Origin: Tenrec ecaudatus | Lineage: Eukaryota > Chordata > Mammalia > Afrosoricida > Tenrecidae | Reading direction: 5' to 3' | Assembly (NCBI RefSeq): GCF_050624435.1 | Contig: NC_134539.1 | Location: 41,882,001-41,946,000, forward strand | DNA: 64,000 nucleotides | Shown here: positions 11,096 to 23,069 of the stretch, piece after piece | Layout of the letters: each line of letters starts with the position of its first letter | Position numbering within the stretch: position 1 is the first letter of the stretch | Position numbers and translations under genes: made by a program | Notes under the pieces: model-generated | Told to the model about the DNA's origin: nothing | The model's database searches: none | What the model saw: only the letters and a program-made list of their open reading frames with translations

Positions 11096-12058
11096 ATGGA
11101 AAGAACCAATGATTCCATGTTGACAGAATTCGTCCTGGTGGGGCTTTCTGCCCACCCCAAACTCCAGACTGTGTTCTTCGTGCTAGTTTTATGGATGTAC
11201 CTGATGATCCTGCTGGGAAATGGAGTCCTTATCTCAGTAATCATCTATGATTCTCACCTGCACACCCCCATGTATTTCTTCCTCTGCAATCTTTCCTTCC
11301 TGGACATTTGCTACACAAGCTCCTCTGTCCCACTAATCCTCGACAGCTTCCTCACAGTACGGAAAACCATTTCCTTCTCAGGATGCGTGGTGCAAATGTT
11401 TCTCTCCTTCGCTATGGGAGCCACGGAGTGTGTGCTCCTGGGCATGATGGCACTTGATCGCTATGTGGCAATCTGCTACCCGCTTCGATATCCTGTGATC
11501 ATGAGCAAGAACACCTATGTGCCTATGGCTACTGGGTCCTGGGTCACTGGACTTACTGATTCTCTTGTACAGACATCTCTTGCAATGCAGTTACCATTCT
11601 GCACTAATAATGTTATTAGCCATTTTGTCTGTGAAATTCTGGCTATCCTGAAACTGGCCTGTGCTGATATTTCCATCAATGTGATTAGTATGGCTGGGTC
11701 TAATGTGATTGTTCTCATAATCCCCTTGCTAGTAATTTCTGTGTCTTACGTTTTCATTGTTGCCACCATTTTGAGGATTCCGTCTACCGAAGGGAAACGT
11801 AAGGCCTTCTCCACCTGTTCCGCTCATCTAACAGTGGTGATTATATTCTACGGAACCATCTTCTTCATGTACGCAAAACCCAAGTCCAAAAATTCTGCGG
11901 GTTCCGATCATCAAGACATCATCGACGCCCTCATCTCCCTCTTCTATGGAGTGATGACTCCTATGCTCAATCCCATCATCTATAGCCTGAGAAACAAGGA
12001 TGTCAAGGCTGCTGTGAAGAGCATGCTGGGTAGAAAACACTTCTCTGATGGCGTATAA
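11096..12058 (+). CDS. OR13C8: Olfactory receptor, OR13C8-like, intact (copy 1)
   Basis: A 320-residue class II odorant receptor, a seven-helix G-protein-coupled receptor of olfactory cilia expected to signal through G-olf and adenylyl cyclase. Family hallmarks are all present: an N-glycosylation site NDS at residues 5-7, GN at 41-42 in TM1, [12 protein letters not shown] from 56, the disulphide cysteine 97, [10 protein letters not shown] at 118-127, SY at 217-218, KAFSTCSAH at 236-244 and [13 protein letters not shown] at 289-301. From memory it is closest to human OR13C8. The start is the ATG in good Kozak context (A at -3, G at +4); upstream in-frame codons would read through a likely splice acceptor. 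The ligand cannot be told from sequence. No defect is seen, so it is probably functional. Confidence 0.93.
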   Translation: MERTNDSMLTEFVLVGLSAHPKLQTVFFVLVLWMYLMILLGNGVLISVIIYDSHLHTPMYFFLCNLSFLDICYTSSSVPLILDSFLTVRKTISFSGCVVQMFLSFAMGATECVLLGMMALDRYVAICYPLRYPVIMSKNTYVPMATGSWVTGLTDSLVQTSLAMQLPFCTNNVISHFVCEILAILKLACADISINVISMAGSNVIVLIIPLLVISVSYVFIVATILRIPSTEGKRKAFSTCSAHLTVVIIFYGTIFFMYAKPKSKNSAGSDHQDIIDALISLFYGVMTPMLNPIIYSLRNKDVKAAVKSMLGRKHFSDGV

Positions 12059-14692
12059 GCACTCCTTGCCTCTTTGTGACCTGAGATTCAAATCTGCTAG
12101 AGACCCAGAATTTACTGTTGTATATTTTAAAAATTCACCATTTGTTATTGAAATAACAAAATAATAATATTTTCATAGCTACCGTTATTCACAAGTTTCG
12201 TAATTGCAGAAATAAGATAATGCAAAATGTATGCAATTCAGCCAGAGATTTAAAATTTATAAAACCATCGTGTCATAAGGTAGTGTAAAATGCATCTTTT
12301 AAAATATGTGTGTTACAATAATATTTATGCAACTTAAATAGTAAACCATGTATGGCATTGTGTTATTTACTTTTTCACCCCACATGTATGTGTTCCCTAA
12401 GGATAAGAAATTGTCTCATTATTATCCAATGGTATCCCAAAAAGCACCCCTATCACAAAGGCTGACATACGTTCACAACAAATATTTTTTAATTCATATA
12501 AGGTTCAGATACTATAAAAAGTCAGAAATACATATCGATCATATCTGAAGTAAGAAAAATTTTAAAGTTGATTAAATGCAATTATTTCAAAATGAACTGT
12601 GTTGGCCTTTTGTCATTTAATTAATCCTTATTTGGTAGTGTATTATGTGATTTCCATGTGATGTGCAATATTATATGGAACAACAGATTTTTTCACCCAT
12701 TGTCACATCTTCCTGAGATTTGGTATTTAATACAACCAAAATAAATGAAGGAGTCCCTTCGTAATGCATCTTAAGTAGAAGTTAAAGGAATCCATGTAAC
12801 ATAGTAGCAGAGAGTTCCTTTAGCTGAATGAAAGTCCAAAGGGCTTAGAGACCCGATTGCAATGAGGACTTCCTTCCTAATCCACAGTGGATTTCACAAG
12901 CTCCGAAGGAGTGAAGCTCCTGGGCATAACTGGTAACTGGGAAAAGCTGCATCAGAGTCAGCAGAGGCAGAGGGGAAAGTCCAGTTCTTCAATGAACGAG
13001 GTGCTACAGAATTGGGGGCAAACGGTCTGGTTTTCTTGAAGAGTGCCCACATACATGACAGCATCTGTGTGGAGAATAGAAGCCACAATTCTCCTGGTGG
13101 CCGAGGCCAATGTGGACTGGGCAGTGTTTCATCTGTCACTGTGGGTAAGCAACAACATGGTCCATACAGGAAAAAAACACTCCACTTAATTTAGCTCTCT
13201 GGGGAGTTCATGGGAGTTGAGACACAGATCACAAATGAAACATTGCATGTGTGTGTGTGTGTGTGTGTGTATGTGTGTGTGTGTGTGTGTGTGAATAAAA
13301 CAGTAACTACTAAATTTTAAAATCTCAATATTTTTCTTTCTTCTTAACTTGTAACTTTTATTATTTCATAAGCTTAAATGATTTAATTCTTAATGCCTAG
13401 AACATTCTAAAACATTGCCTATTGTGCTTTTAATATATGAGTTATATTCTAATAGGTTGTAAAGCACTTAGACACACAATTTTTATCTTTCTTTTTGTAG
13501 TAACTTTGGTGTCATTACCTGTTGTTTTTCCACTTTAATCATGTTTCTATGTTCTACGTGGTGACACAGGTTTTGGACAAAGAACAAACAAATTTCTCCT
13601 TGATCAGTTGGCTGCTGTGGCATCTGTTTGGCTTGTTCTCGTGTGGCTCTTACTGGGCCTTTTTGTCTAAACCCAGGAGCAGAACCAACTTCTCCAAGAT
13701 CTAGTTCTAACATAGGGATTTTATTTCCAGTAAATCAATCTTGAATATCTTGAAATCTAGTTTTTAAAATATAAGATGAATACAATAATCTTCTTAAGAA
13801 ATGTTGTGAATCAGATGGATCCTGGGAAATATATTTTGTCAGTCCATCATTTCCTTACACAGCTGAACTGCAGTAGGACCTGGTCAAGACATTCCATTTC
13901 CTTCTATAGTTGTTTGCTTTTTTCTGCAATGTAGATAATGAGAGGCTTTGTAGTTTATTTGAAAATAGAGTCATCACCATCATTATGTGACAGGAGAATA
14001 TTGAATTGTTCACCAAATTCTGAAATATTGGTGGACATGGATTACCTTTGCACCCTGGGGAAAAAGATGAATAAAAGTGTATATACCTCCACTTTTTTCA
14101 CTGATGTATATTTAGCACCTATCTAGATTTTAGATTTGCTGTGCAGTGCACTATTTTCATCCTTTTGAAGGGAGTTAATGACCGTTGTCCCTTTTATAGC
14201 CAGCACATGAAGATTACCTACATTTATACTGTGAACAAATGAAAGAAACACATTGTCCACATTTACAATGCTGCCACCATTGTGGGTCGAGTTTTTCTTG
14301 AGTCTAAAAATCATATTCCACATAGAATATATTGGGCTAAAATAAGCAGAAAGGAGAAATTATTGCTAATAGAAAGAGATTCAATAAAAGATCGTGCAAA
14401 AAAGATAAAGCTAAAATTACTTTGGTGCCATAGGGTAGGTTGTTAATAAGAGAATAATATTAACACTTAGCTATACTATAAATACCATCAAAAAAGGTGA
14501 AAGTATTTGCCTCCTCCTTTCTTTGAAGCTGAAATTCAGCATATCATGTTCCCTACTGCTTCATGAGGAAGTATCATGAAGACCACATCTGACCTCTACT
14601 AACTATGCCAAGAAAAAGGGGCAAACAACAGCATACCAGCCCGAAGCTGATTGCCCGAAGTCAGAGGGCAGACATGCCTCCACTTTCCATCC
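12059..14692. repeat. Duplicated downstream block, copy 1
   Basis: Non-coding block 3' of the OR13C8-like gene, collinear with 30447-33107 and, up to about 14160, with 58525-60674. About 12590-13200 is much better conserved between the three copies than the flanks. A TG microsatellite lies inside. Short - strand open stretches near 12890-13190 are shared by all copies but carry stops and match no protein I know. AATAAA near 12740 could serve as a polyadenylation signal for the gene upstream, but this is not testable here. Confidence 0.85.
13248..13293. repeat. (TG)n microsatellite
   Basis: About 23 TG units with one interruption (TATG near the middle). The homologous site in the other two copies carries a TA repeat instead (31664-31681 and 59728-59795). 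Confidence 0.97.
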
Positions 14693-15017
14693 ATCCCATT
14701 GAAAATCCTAGGTACATCTGCACAGCACACCCAGAGAAGGAGATGTTTCTTTTCTTTGAGATCATGCTCACTAGTGTCCAGGGAACCGAGGAGGAAGTGT
14801 AGCAAATATCCAGGAAAGAGAGGTTGCCCAGGAAGAAGTACATGGGGGTGTGCAGGCACGAATCAAAAATGCTCACTAGGATGAGAACCCCGTTGCCCAT
14901 TAGAATCACTAGATACATCACTAGAATTAGAAGAAAGTAAATGATCTCAAGTTTGGGGTACTGAGAAAGACCCAAAAGAATAAACTCTATTACAAATGTC
15001 TGGTTAAACTTGTCCAT
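14693..15017 (-). pseudogene. OR13C3: Olfactory receptor, OR13C3-like, truncated by deletion (copy 1)
   Basis: The first 108 or so residues of an OR13C3-like receptor: MDKFNQTF start at 15017, GN in TM1, [15 protein letters not shown] in TM2 and the [11 protein letters not shown] segment before TM3. Homology to the intact gene at 41720-42673 then stops at about 14693, and the sequence continues directly into the downstream block of the OR13C8-like gene. TM3 to TM7, including DRY and the PMLNP motif, are missing. Several substitutions relative to the intact copy (for example MYLGFSMG for MFLGFAMG) are consistent with loss of constraint. The upstream flank is still collinear with that of the intact gene. 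Confidence 0.9.
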
Positions 15018-16296
15018 GTTATTTGCTTTCAGGTTGTCAAAAAAAGACCTGATTTAAAACTATTCCCTGCAAAGAAACAACGTTAAAATTCATCTGAGCA
15101 ACCGTCAAGATGAAGTAAAGATGTGTTTGCTTGGGACTCTGACATCCAGTAATTTTCAGCTGTGCGTATAAGTAGCTTGCAATGCTTTTGGGAATGTTGG
15201 AAGTATTTAAGCCTCATAGTTAGTGTGGGGAGATCTTTTAATGTTCAGAAACAAGTCCAGAAGTAACGTTTCCCGCTCTTTAGGACAAGTTCCCAAGTCA
15301 CGGTGAGTAAACCTCTGGATTGGAACATTAAAACGATAAGTGTGAGGTATTTTATCAGCATCATTAGCAAATGGTGGTTGCTACTAAACTAAGGACAGGC
15401 ATTTTGTATCAGTGATTAACGCAGATGGTCAAAATTAACTTTGTGCCCTATTTCCTTCGATATCAAGGTAACATGGACCTTCTTTCTAATTTCATAGTGT
15501 TTGTTTATAGATACTTAATCATATTACATTAAATAACAATTAATAAAATTTGGCATCTGTGCAATGGAATAATGAATGAGTTGCTGATCTTGTATTGCCT
15601 CACACCCTTACATCTTGTTTGCTCCTGCAGCAAGTCTTTGGAGTAGACCGGCTCTTCACGTACGATAAATAACCTTTGGAGAAGATTACAGTCTCTTTGC
15701 TTGTTCTGTAGTTTCAGTTTATCTTGATCAGTTCCTTATTAACAAAATCATCCTGAAAAACCACCACAACAAATAGCAATGCTTAAATATTTTACATAAA
15801 TGAATGTACATGTGTGTACACAGAACTCTTAAGGACCTTGGTAGGGCACTAAGTTAAGCAAAAGGGCATCCACTGGAACCCACCAGATGATTTCAGACAG
15901 ATTTACAGTTGAAGGCATCAAAAACCGCACAGAGGAGTGCCCTTCTGTCCTAGAAGGTCGTTGATAAAGGAAAGCTTGAAGAGACAAAGGTCGGGCCTCA
16001 GCTTCAGGAGCTCATGATTGTGTGAAAGTGCATGAGATGTTTGGGTGTTCAGGACCGGCCTAGAGACTCTGCATGCCTAAAACTGCCAAGATGCTGGTCT
16101 AGAAATCAGAAAGAGTAGCAAGCCTTTTATCTACATGAATCAACAGACTCTTCAGATATCTTTTGATCTAATGGATTATCTTTGTCTTATTACTTGGCAT
16201 AGCAACCAGAAAAATGATAGGAACATAGTTCTTTTGTGTATTGCAGAAAATTCCAGAGTTGAACCATAATTACATTCTTAAGAAAATAAATGTTAT

Positions 16297-16965
16297 GGGT
16301 GCATAAGAAAATATGGTGAAGAAAGCTGATGGTGCCGACTAGCAAAGACACAGCGTCTGTGTTCTTAAAGGCTTGAAGGTAAATGAGCGGCCATCTAGCT
16401 CAGATGCAACAAAGACCACATGGAGGAAGCACACCAGCCTGCATGATCATGAGTTGTTGAAAGGATGTTATCAGGCATCATCAGAATAAAAAAATCATAT
16501 CATTGGGAAGAAGGGGAGTGTTGAATGGAGACCCAAAGCCCATCTGTAGGCAACAGGACATCCCCTTACAGAAGGCTTCCGGGGAGGAGACGATCCAATC
16601 AGGGTGCTGTGTAGCAATGATGAAACATACAACTTTTCTCTAGTTTTTAAATGCTTACCCCTTCCGCCCGCTATCATGATCCCAATTCTACCTTACAAAT
16701 CTGTCTAGAGCAGAAGATGTACACTGGTACAGATGGAAACTGGAAACACAGGGCATCCAGGGCAGATGATCCCTTCAGTCCCAGTGGTGAGAGTGGCGAT
16801 ACCGGAGGGTGGAGGGAGGGTGGTGTGGAAGGGGGAAACCAATTACAATGATCTACACATATAACTTCCTCCCTGGCAGCCAGACAACAGAAAAGTGGGT
16901 GAAGGGAGATGCTAGACAGTACAAGATATGACAAAATAATAATTTATAAATTATCAAGTTATACC
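16297..16965 (+). mobile_element. L1 3' UTR fragment
   Basis: The + strand reads the L1 3' UTR in sense: GCCATCTAGCTCAGATGC, GACCCAAAGCCCATCTGTAGG, ACACTGGTACAGATGGAAAC, GGGTGGAGGGAGGGTG and ATAATAATTTATAAATTATC. It lacks the extreme 3' end with the A tail. The same fragment lies at 43955-44625, so it predates the duplication. Confidence 0.85.
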
Positions 16966-17084
16966 CTTACAGTGGGCACAGGCAAAATCCAAGCCTAGGC
17001 TCTTTAACCGAAATGCTGTCTGAACAAAGCCCAGCTTTAAGTAAATTGGCAGTAATTCCTGATAACCTTTTTGAGTCAAAGTGG

Positions 17085-17240
17085 GTGGCCTCCCTATGGT
17101 TTTATGGCTGGCCTTTCAGAAGTCCCTTGACAGACCTTCTTTCCAAAGCCCCTGGGTGGGCTCACACCGCCAGCCTTGCTGCTAGTAGTTGAATGCAGTA
17201 GCCATTTGTGCCTCCTAGGTATTTCGCCATCCTGTGTAAC
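17085..17240 (-). mobile_element. Probable AfroSINE fragment, reverse orientation
   Basis: CCCTGGGTGGGCTCACACCG, GCTGCTAGTAGTTGAATGC and GCCATTTGTGCCTCCTAGG resemble the reversed AfroSINE box-B to head region. Divergence is high. It abuts an RTE fragment in the same orientation and is shared with about 44745-44900. Confidence 0.45.
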
Positions 17241-17866
17241 AGGAAGTGCTGTTCGGTGTCATGGAGTCAGCTCGTTCCAAATCACAATGCTTCCATGTAC
17301 ACACAGAACGGAATAATCCTCAGGCTTGCCCCATCGTCACAATGGTTCTTATGTTTGAGCTCACTGTTGCAGCCCCGGTGTCAGGCCATCTGTTAAAGGA
17401 CCTTCTTCCTTTTCTCTATTTCTCCATTACGACACATGCTCCTTTCCAGAGATCGTCTCTCCTGTTCATGTGTCCGAAGTACGTAAGACAAGACTCGGCA
17501 TCCTTGCTTCTAAAGAACATTTTGAGTGCTCTTTCCAAGACAGATTTGTTTGTTCATTTGAGAATCCATGGTACTTTAAATATTCTTCACCAGCCTCAAA
17601 ATTCAAAGTCATCAGTTCTTCCTAGGTCTTCTTTATTCAATGTCCAACTTTCACATGCATAGCAGGGAGCTGAAAACACCATGGCTTGGAAAAGGTGCAC
17701 CTTAGCAAGTTACATCTTTCCCCTTAAGCACCATAAAGAGGTCTTGTGTAGCAGATGTACCCAATGCGGGGCATCCTTTGATCTCTTCATGTCTGCTTCC
17801 AGGAGCATTGATTGTGGATTCAAGCAGGTAGAAGTCCTTGGTAACTTCAATCTTGCAGATCGATAG
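17241..17866 (-). mobile_element. RTE-clade LINE, 3' ORF region, reverse orientation
   Basis: Read on the - strand it follows the RTE ORF end in order: a TTCAATCTT-side segment giving a GVKDF-like start, then a SINAPGS-like and CMKLDIE-like segment, an NKQICLGKS segment and a YVLRTHEQERRSLER segment. The same piece at about 44900-45445 has lost about 75 bases near 45385 relative to this copy. No intact frame remains. Confidence 0.75.
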
Positions 17867-18205
17867 ATATATAGATATTATGTCAACAGCTATGACTGAC
17901 CAGTAAAATTAGTCACCAAGACAAAATTTGGCTATCCTCATTCATCAGTTTCTAAAGGAAAATGACAATGACGCTACACTCACAGTATACTCCTTTTTAA
18001 TAACACATCAAAATCCTCCCAAAATGCGGTGCCTAGTATAAGAAACATGCCCACTTTGATCAGCCAGTTGTGAAACACAAAAGGAAGAAAACAAAATGTT
18101 GAGTTATCAGCAAATACAAAGATGTTCTAGATTCAGCCCCTATTGGCTCTAAATTAAAGGTTCCGTTGGCTTCCCATTTAGAAATCTATCAAGACAATAT
18201 TTCTT

Positions 18206-19226
18206 TTTTTAAATCATTTTCTTTGGGCCTCATACAACTCTTACCACAATCCATACATCAAGTGTGTAAAGCACATTTGTACATTAATTACCCTAATCCA
18301 GAGAGGGAGGGGAAAGGAAAAAAGAGGACCTGATGCAAAGGACTTAAGTGGAGAACAAATGCTTTGAAAATGATTAGGGCAAAGAATGTACAGATGTGCT
18401 TTATATAATTGATGTATGTATGGATTGTGATAAGAGTTGTATGAGTCCTTAATAAAATGTTTTTTAAAAAATTACCCTAATCATTTGCAAAACATTTCCA
18501 CTCAAGCCTCTGTCATTAGTTCCTCACTTTCACCCTCCCTCTCTGATGCCCCCTCCCTCATGAACCCTTGATAATTTATAAATTATTATTTTGTCATATC
18601 TTACACTGTCCAATGTCTCCATTCACCCACATTTATGTTGTCCTTCCCCCAGGGAGGAGGTTATATGAAGATCCTTGTAATTGGTTCCCCCTTTTTACGC
18701 CACCCTCCCTCCACCCGCTCGGTATCGCCACTCATGCCACAGGCCCTGAAGGGATCATCCATCCTCAATTCCCTGTGTTTCCAGTTCCTATCTGTAGCAG
18801 TGTGTGCACATCCTCTGGTCTAGCTGGATTTGTAAGGTAGAATTGGGATAGGGGCGTGAAGCATTAGAAACTAGAGGAAAGCTGTATGTTTCATCGTTGC
18901 TGCACTGCACCCTGACTGGCTCATCTCCTCCCAATGACCATTCTGTACGGTGATGTCCAGTTGACTACAGATGGGCTTTGGGTCCACAGTCCACACTCCC
19001 CCTCATTCACAAAAAATATGAATTTTTGTTCTTCAATGCCTGATACCCGATCCCTTTGACACCTCGTGATCACATAGGCTGGTTTGCTTCTTCCATGTGG
19101 GCTTTCTTGCTTCTGAGCTAGATAGTCGCTTGTTTATCTTCAAGCCTTTAAGACCCAGACCCTTTATCTTTTGATAGCCAGCACCATCAGCTTTCTTCAA
19201 TCACCACATTCGTTTATGCACCCATT
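18206..19226 (-). mobile_element. 5'-truncated L1 3' UTR with a 15-base target-site duplication
   Basis: A reversed L1 3' UTR is flanked by AAGACAATATTTCTT at 18191-18205 and again at 19227-19241, a perfect 15-base target-site duplication. The second copy of the spacer has the same insertion with a diverged duplication (45859-45873 and 46720-46734). The event therefore predates the unit duplication. A second, oppositely oriented L1 end sits inside this copy only. Confidence 0.93.
18299..18470 (+). mobile_element. 172-base L1 3' end nested in another L1, unit-1 specific
   Basis: Starts GAGAGGGAGGGG and ends TAATAAAATGTTTTTTAAAAA, the sense 3' end of the same L1 type with an A-rich tail. It is flanked by ATTACCCTAATC at 18287-18298 and 18471-18482. 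The homologous place in the second spacer (about 45960-45975) reads through without it, so it inserted after the duplication. Confidence 0.93.
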
Positions 19227-19739
19227 AAGACAATATTTCTTAAGCACCCAAATTAAGTGTTTGTGTCACCTGCTCCAAGTCTTTCTCTTGCAGGCAAAAG
19301 TCTTCTTTTCCATTTTCACCATGTTGAGCCAGGCAGGCTTAGCTGCCTTTCTTCTGTTGCTGCCAGCTCTTCAAACCAGTTCTCTTGCATTCTATGACAC
19401 AGCAAGGGGAAGGGGTGTGTTCAACGTCCGCATGTCTGTACCGTTCTTCTCTCTGTATATCACTGGAGAACCATAGTGCTTGCCCATAACTTTTAGTAAT
19501 GACTGAAAAGATACAGATTTACTTTCTTGCATCTTAAGCAATTTAGGACAACTTTGGTAGGTCACATGGCAGGAGGGTGTGCTGTTTGGGGCAGATTTTT
19601 ATTGTGTTTTTTGTTTGTTTATCTTTTAAGTATGTTTTGATCAGTACTGCTAATAAGGTAGCACCTTAAATGGCTAGTACCAGTTATGCAATGTAAATGA
19701 AGAATGATCCTCTAATACCTATTTTAACAGCCAGAAATT

Positions 19740-19975
19740 TAATTTGACACAGTGGGAAACGCTTGGGATTTGGATTTAAACTTTTTGGTTTAAAGTTCTT
19801 TGCTTCTAATTTACAGACTGAGATTCCTCATTCGGAAAATACTGATAAAATATTCGCCTTACATTTCTCATGGGGCTCTTGTGAAAGACAATAGCCTATA
19901 TAAACTGTTTTCCAGACGGTGATAACAATATATAATTACTTACAAAAGTAATGATGAGAATAAATTAGTAGCTGT
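19740..19975 (+). mobile_element. MIR-like ancient SINE
   Basis: CAGTGGGAAACGCTTGGGAT, then ATTCCTCATTCGGAAAATAC and CTCATGGGGCTCTTGTGAAAG, follow the order of the MIR consensus (head, TTTCCTCATCTGTAAAATGG core and TTGTTGTGAGG). It is shared with 47228-47450. Divergence is high, as expected for a pan-mammalian element. Confidence 0.5.
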
Positions 19976-20123
19976 CCTTTAACAGTAGTAGGACAGCTGT
20001 AGCGCTGTTTGTTTATAATATAAACTCAAATCAAAGAGTGACTTTAAAGTTTGAAAGATGGGTCTTCTGTACACAGGGTCACTATGCACCAAAATCTATT
20101 TGATGGCATCTGACTACAACATT

Positions 20124-20408
20124 CACTCAGTCCATGGGTTCTGCATTGTCAGATGCAACCAATCATATATAACAAATATTCAGATGGGGCATCCCAAAAG
20201 ACAATGGTGCTAAAAGTGCTACTTACATAGCATTTATAGTGTATTAGTAATTAGAATTATTCTAGAGATTATTTCCAGTGTATAGGAAGATGTGCATAGG
20301 TTATATGCAAAACTGCACCATTTTATATAAAGAACTTGAGCATACCTGAACTTGGGAATCTGTAGGGGTCCCAAACCAATCCCTGTGAATACCAATGGAT
20401 GATTATAC
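20124..20408 (+). mobile_element. MER2-like (Tigger1-derived) non-autonomous DNA transposon
   Basis: The left part, CAGTCCATGGGTTCTGCATTG and GATGCAACCAATCATATATAA, and the right part, GGTCCCAAACCAATCCCTGTG and AATACCAATGGATGATTAT, correspond to the two ends of the MER2 consensus as I recall it. It has no coding capacity. The second copy is at about 47608-47900. Confidence 0.65.
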
Positions 20409-22099
20409 TTTGAAAATGTATAGCATATACTATTTAACACTTAAATTTAAATGAAGAAATTTGGAAAGATAATTTATATTATTTAAAACGTACCTTTAGA
20501 CAGACAAATTAGCTACAATTCCAAGAAGAGCACAGTTAGAATGTTATAAATGTCTATGACAGCATTGTGACTTAGGGTCAGGGTCAAGAAATAATGCCAG
20601 ATTTCACTGATGTGGATGGGTAAATATTTGTTATGCAAGTGTTATTGTAATTGTTCCCCAAATCCCAAAGCAATTTAAAGTTTCAGTGAGAGACCTGTGA
20701 AGTGAAGAAATTTCTTTGTGCATGAGGAGCAAGGGTTTCACAGACTCAATTAAGACAGAGGTTAGAAATAAATAAAAGTGATACTAAAAGTTTTTAATGG
20801 AATAAAATTTTCCTGCCAATGTAATGTTTGAAAACATGGGACAAATACCTACCAACTAAAATTCATAAATGTGAAAGCATTATATATGTACCAAGGGATG
20901 TGTAATGGCTACTTCAAAGAGAGACCCTAGTCTTCAAATAAGAATTACTAATGCTAAGATCAATGCTAGAACTTTTTAAACTTACAGATATGATGGATTG
21001 AATAATAAAGTTCAATGCATCATATTTAACTCCTGTGATGCCCCCCCACACTCATTTGAGTTATATTTCTGCAAGATTGTTTTGAATAAAAGCAAATCTA
21101 GATCAGTATGTACACAACACAAATATAGAGGGAAAAATCTAGAAATTAATGTTTGTGCTTTAAACTCAAACATGTATATTCATATCAGATAATTGAGATT
21201 ACAATGTCACATGAATGTCTACTAATGTATTCTCATTATATTGGATCTTGGGCTCTAAATTATAATTTTCAAAGGTATGTAAAAGTCATGTTTCACTAAA
21301 AATCAAGAAAACGCTTCAATAAGTTCCTTAAAAAGTTGAATTAATTTAACAAGCGAAAAATATGAATGCTTATTGAATGCTCACCAGATGCAAAAGTCTT
21401 CTAGAGACGTTCAGCTCAATGAAGAAAGTAGACATAAGAAATGACTACAGTACATGGTATTTTGTAGAGCTGCCAGAAATGCTCCAGCATTGGGCTGGGG
21501 CCGTCCCCTTAAAGGAGCAGGTAAACAGGCAGTAAGACGAAATGCCCACTGCCAGCGATCCTAGAGCACTTGCACAGCATAGTGAAACAGGCATATAATT
21601 ATGACAGTAGTCTAAAATTTATTTCTGAATCATAAAACACTATCATTTACATTTCTAGAGGTTATTATATATATATAGCTTCTATCTCTTGGTATTCTAA
21701 TTCTTTGAAACAATTAATGTAGAAAAAGTCATACGTGGTAGCTTAATGATAAATGTTTAATCAGGTGGAGCCTGCTGTTCTGCAAAGTAACTGAAATACA
21801 TTTTGAACTATATACAGATAATGTAGTTATAACAAATGTTGTGTGCTCACCACAATGAAGCTACGAATTAGATGTTGCTTATATATTTTTGAAATATACC
21901 TTAATAAAATTTTTAAATATCTCTTGAATGTGAATAAGAAGGTAGGGCACTCACCTGGAGCCTTTCCTCTTGTATAAGGTCAAAACTTGGGAAATTTTGT
22001 TTCTAGGATAGTGGTGGGCTTCTGCTGTTTTTGAAATGCAAGCCCAAGCAGAAAGCATTGCGACCTCTCTCCTAACTCAATAACCAAAGCAAGTATTTA

Positions 22100-22650
22100 C
22101 ATAGGGCATTTCTTGGATGGATCTTGGCTGAAAACAGAGAACACCAGACAGATGTTTACTTATGTTTCATTGATTATGCCAAAGCACTCAACACTTTAGA
22201 TCATAATAAATTTTGGAAAACCTTGGGAAGAATGGGAATTCCAGACACTTTATGGTGGCTCATGAGTAATTTGTGCATGTATCAGAAGGCAGTTGTGAAT
22301 ATGTTTTAAAATCAGGAAAGGTGTATGTCATGGTTGTATCCTCTTACCATGAACATGTGTTGGCTGTCCAAATAATCAAAGAACATGACTTATATGACAA
22401 ATGAGGCATCAAGTTTGGAGGAAGCCTTATTAACAACCTGTGCTATGCAGATGACACATACCTGCTTCCTGAAAGGGAGGAGGGCTTGAAATACTTGCTA
22501 TTGAAGATCAAAGATTGCAGTCTTCAATGTGTATTACGACTCAATGTAAAAAAACCAGAATCCTCACCAGTTTTGAGAACCAATAGATAATATTATGATA
22601 AATAAAGAAAAGATTGAAGGTGTCAAAGATTTCATCTTCTGTAGTAGTAA
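22100..22650 (+). mobile_element. RTE-clade LINE, reverse transcriptase fragment
   Basis: Translation from 22124 gives CFIDYAKALNTLDHNKFWKT and GIPDTLWWLMSNLCMYQKAVV, the RTE/BovB-type reverse transcriptase core. Further on, NLCYADDTYLLPE contains the YADD catalytic box, followed by an LRLNVKK segment near 22540. Stops and frameshifts interrupt it. At about 22648 the RTE sequence ends in material that also interrupts the second copy at 50146. RTE elements are known in afrotherian genomes. Confidence 0.88.
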
Positions 22651-23069
22651 CATAATCTGGTGTCAATTTAGGACTTCAGAGGGTTAAGAGTGAAGGGGTG
22701 GTGACTAGTCTGTCAATCAGATCACATCAAGTGAGGCTCTTGTGTGGGCATGGCCTTTTCCTAAGAACGTCTTCCTGATGTCTCTCAGGAAGTCAGACTT
22801 GACAGCTAAAGCAGGGAATTGGCTAAGTCAGCTGCACCCTGATCTGACGATCACAAAGCAAGAGACCAGAGAACTAGAAAGGCGAGGCTCACTGAGCAAT
22901 TTATCTCTCCACCCTTCAGTTAATCCCACATGTGTTTATTGACCAGGTTGGCACAATTAATTTTAACTAACTCAGTTACATTACTGTTTTCTTGGTGATC
23001 TGAACATCAGAGTGTAAGCAGCTTTCTGAAATAATGAAGACGAGAAAGTAGATGAATACTATAAAATAT
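22651..23069. other. Unassigned repeat-like sequence after the RTE fragment
   Basis: The first 110 or so bases match the start of the unassigned insertion at about 50146-50255. The rest has no counterpart in the second spacer until about 22985, where collinearity resumes with 51240. I do not recognise it. No gene is visible. Confidence 0.4.

Noticed and set aside
12894-13139. Minus-strand open frame of about 80 residues shared by all three downstream blocks
   Set aside because: The frame is not kept equally (stops and indels differ among copies) and I recognise no protein. It is mentioned as a conserved patch but not called as a gene.
14023-14340. Short frames on both strands near 13938-14323 conserved in unit 2
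   Set aside because: They are interrupted differently in each unit and have no recognisable product.
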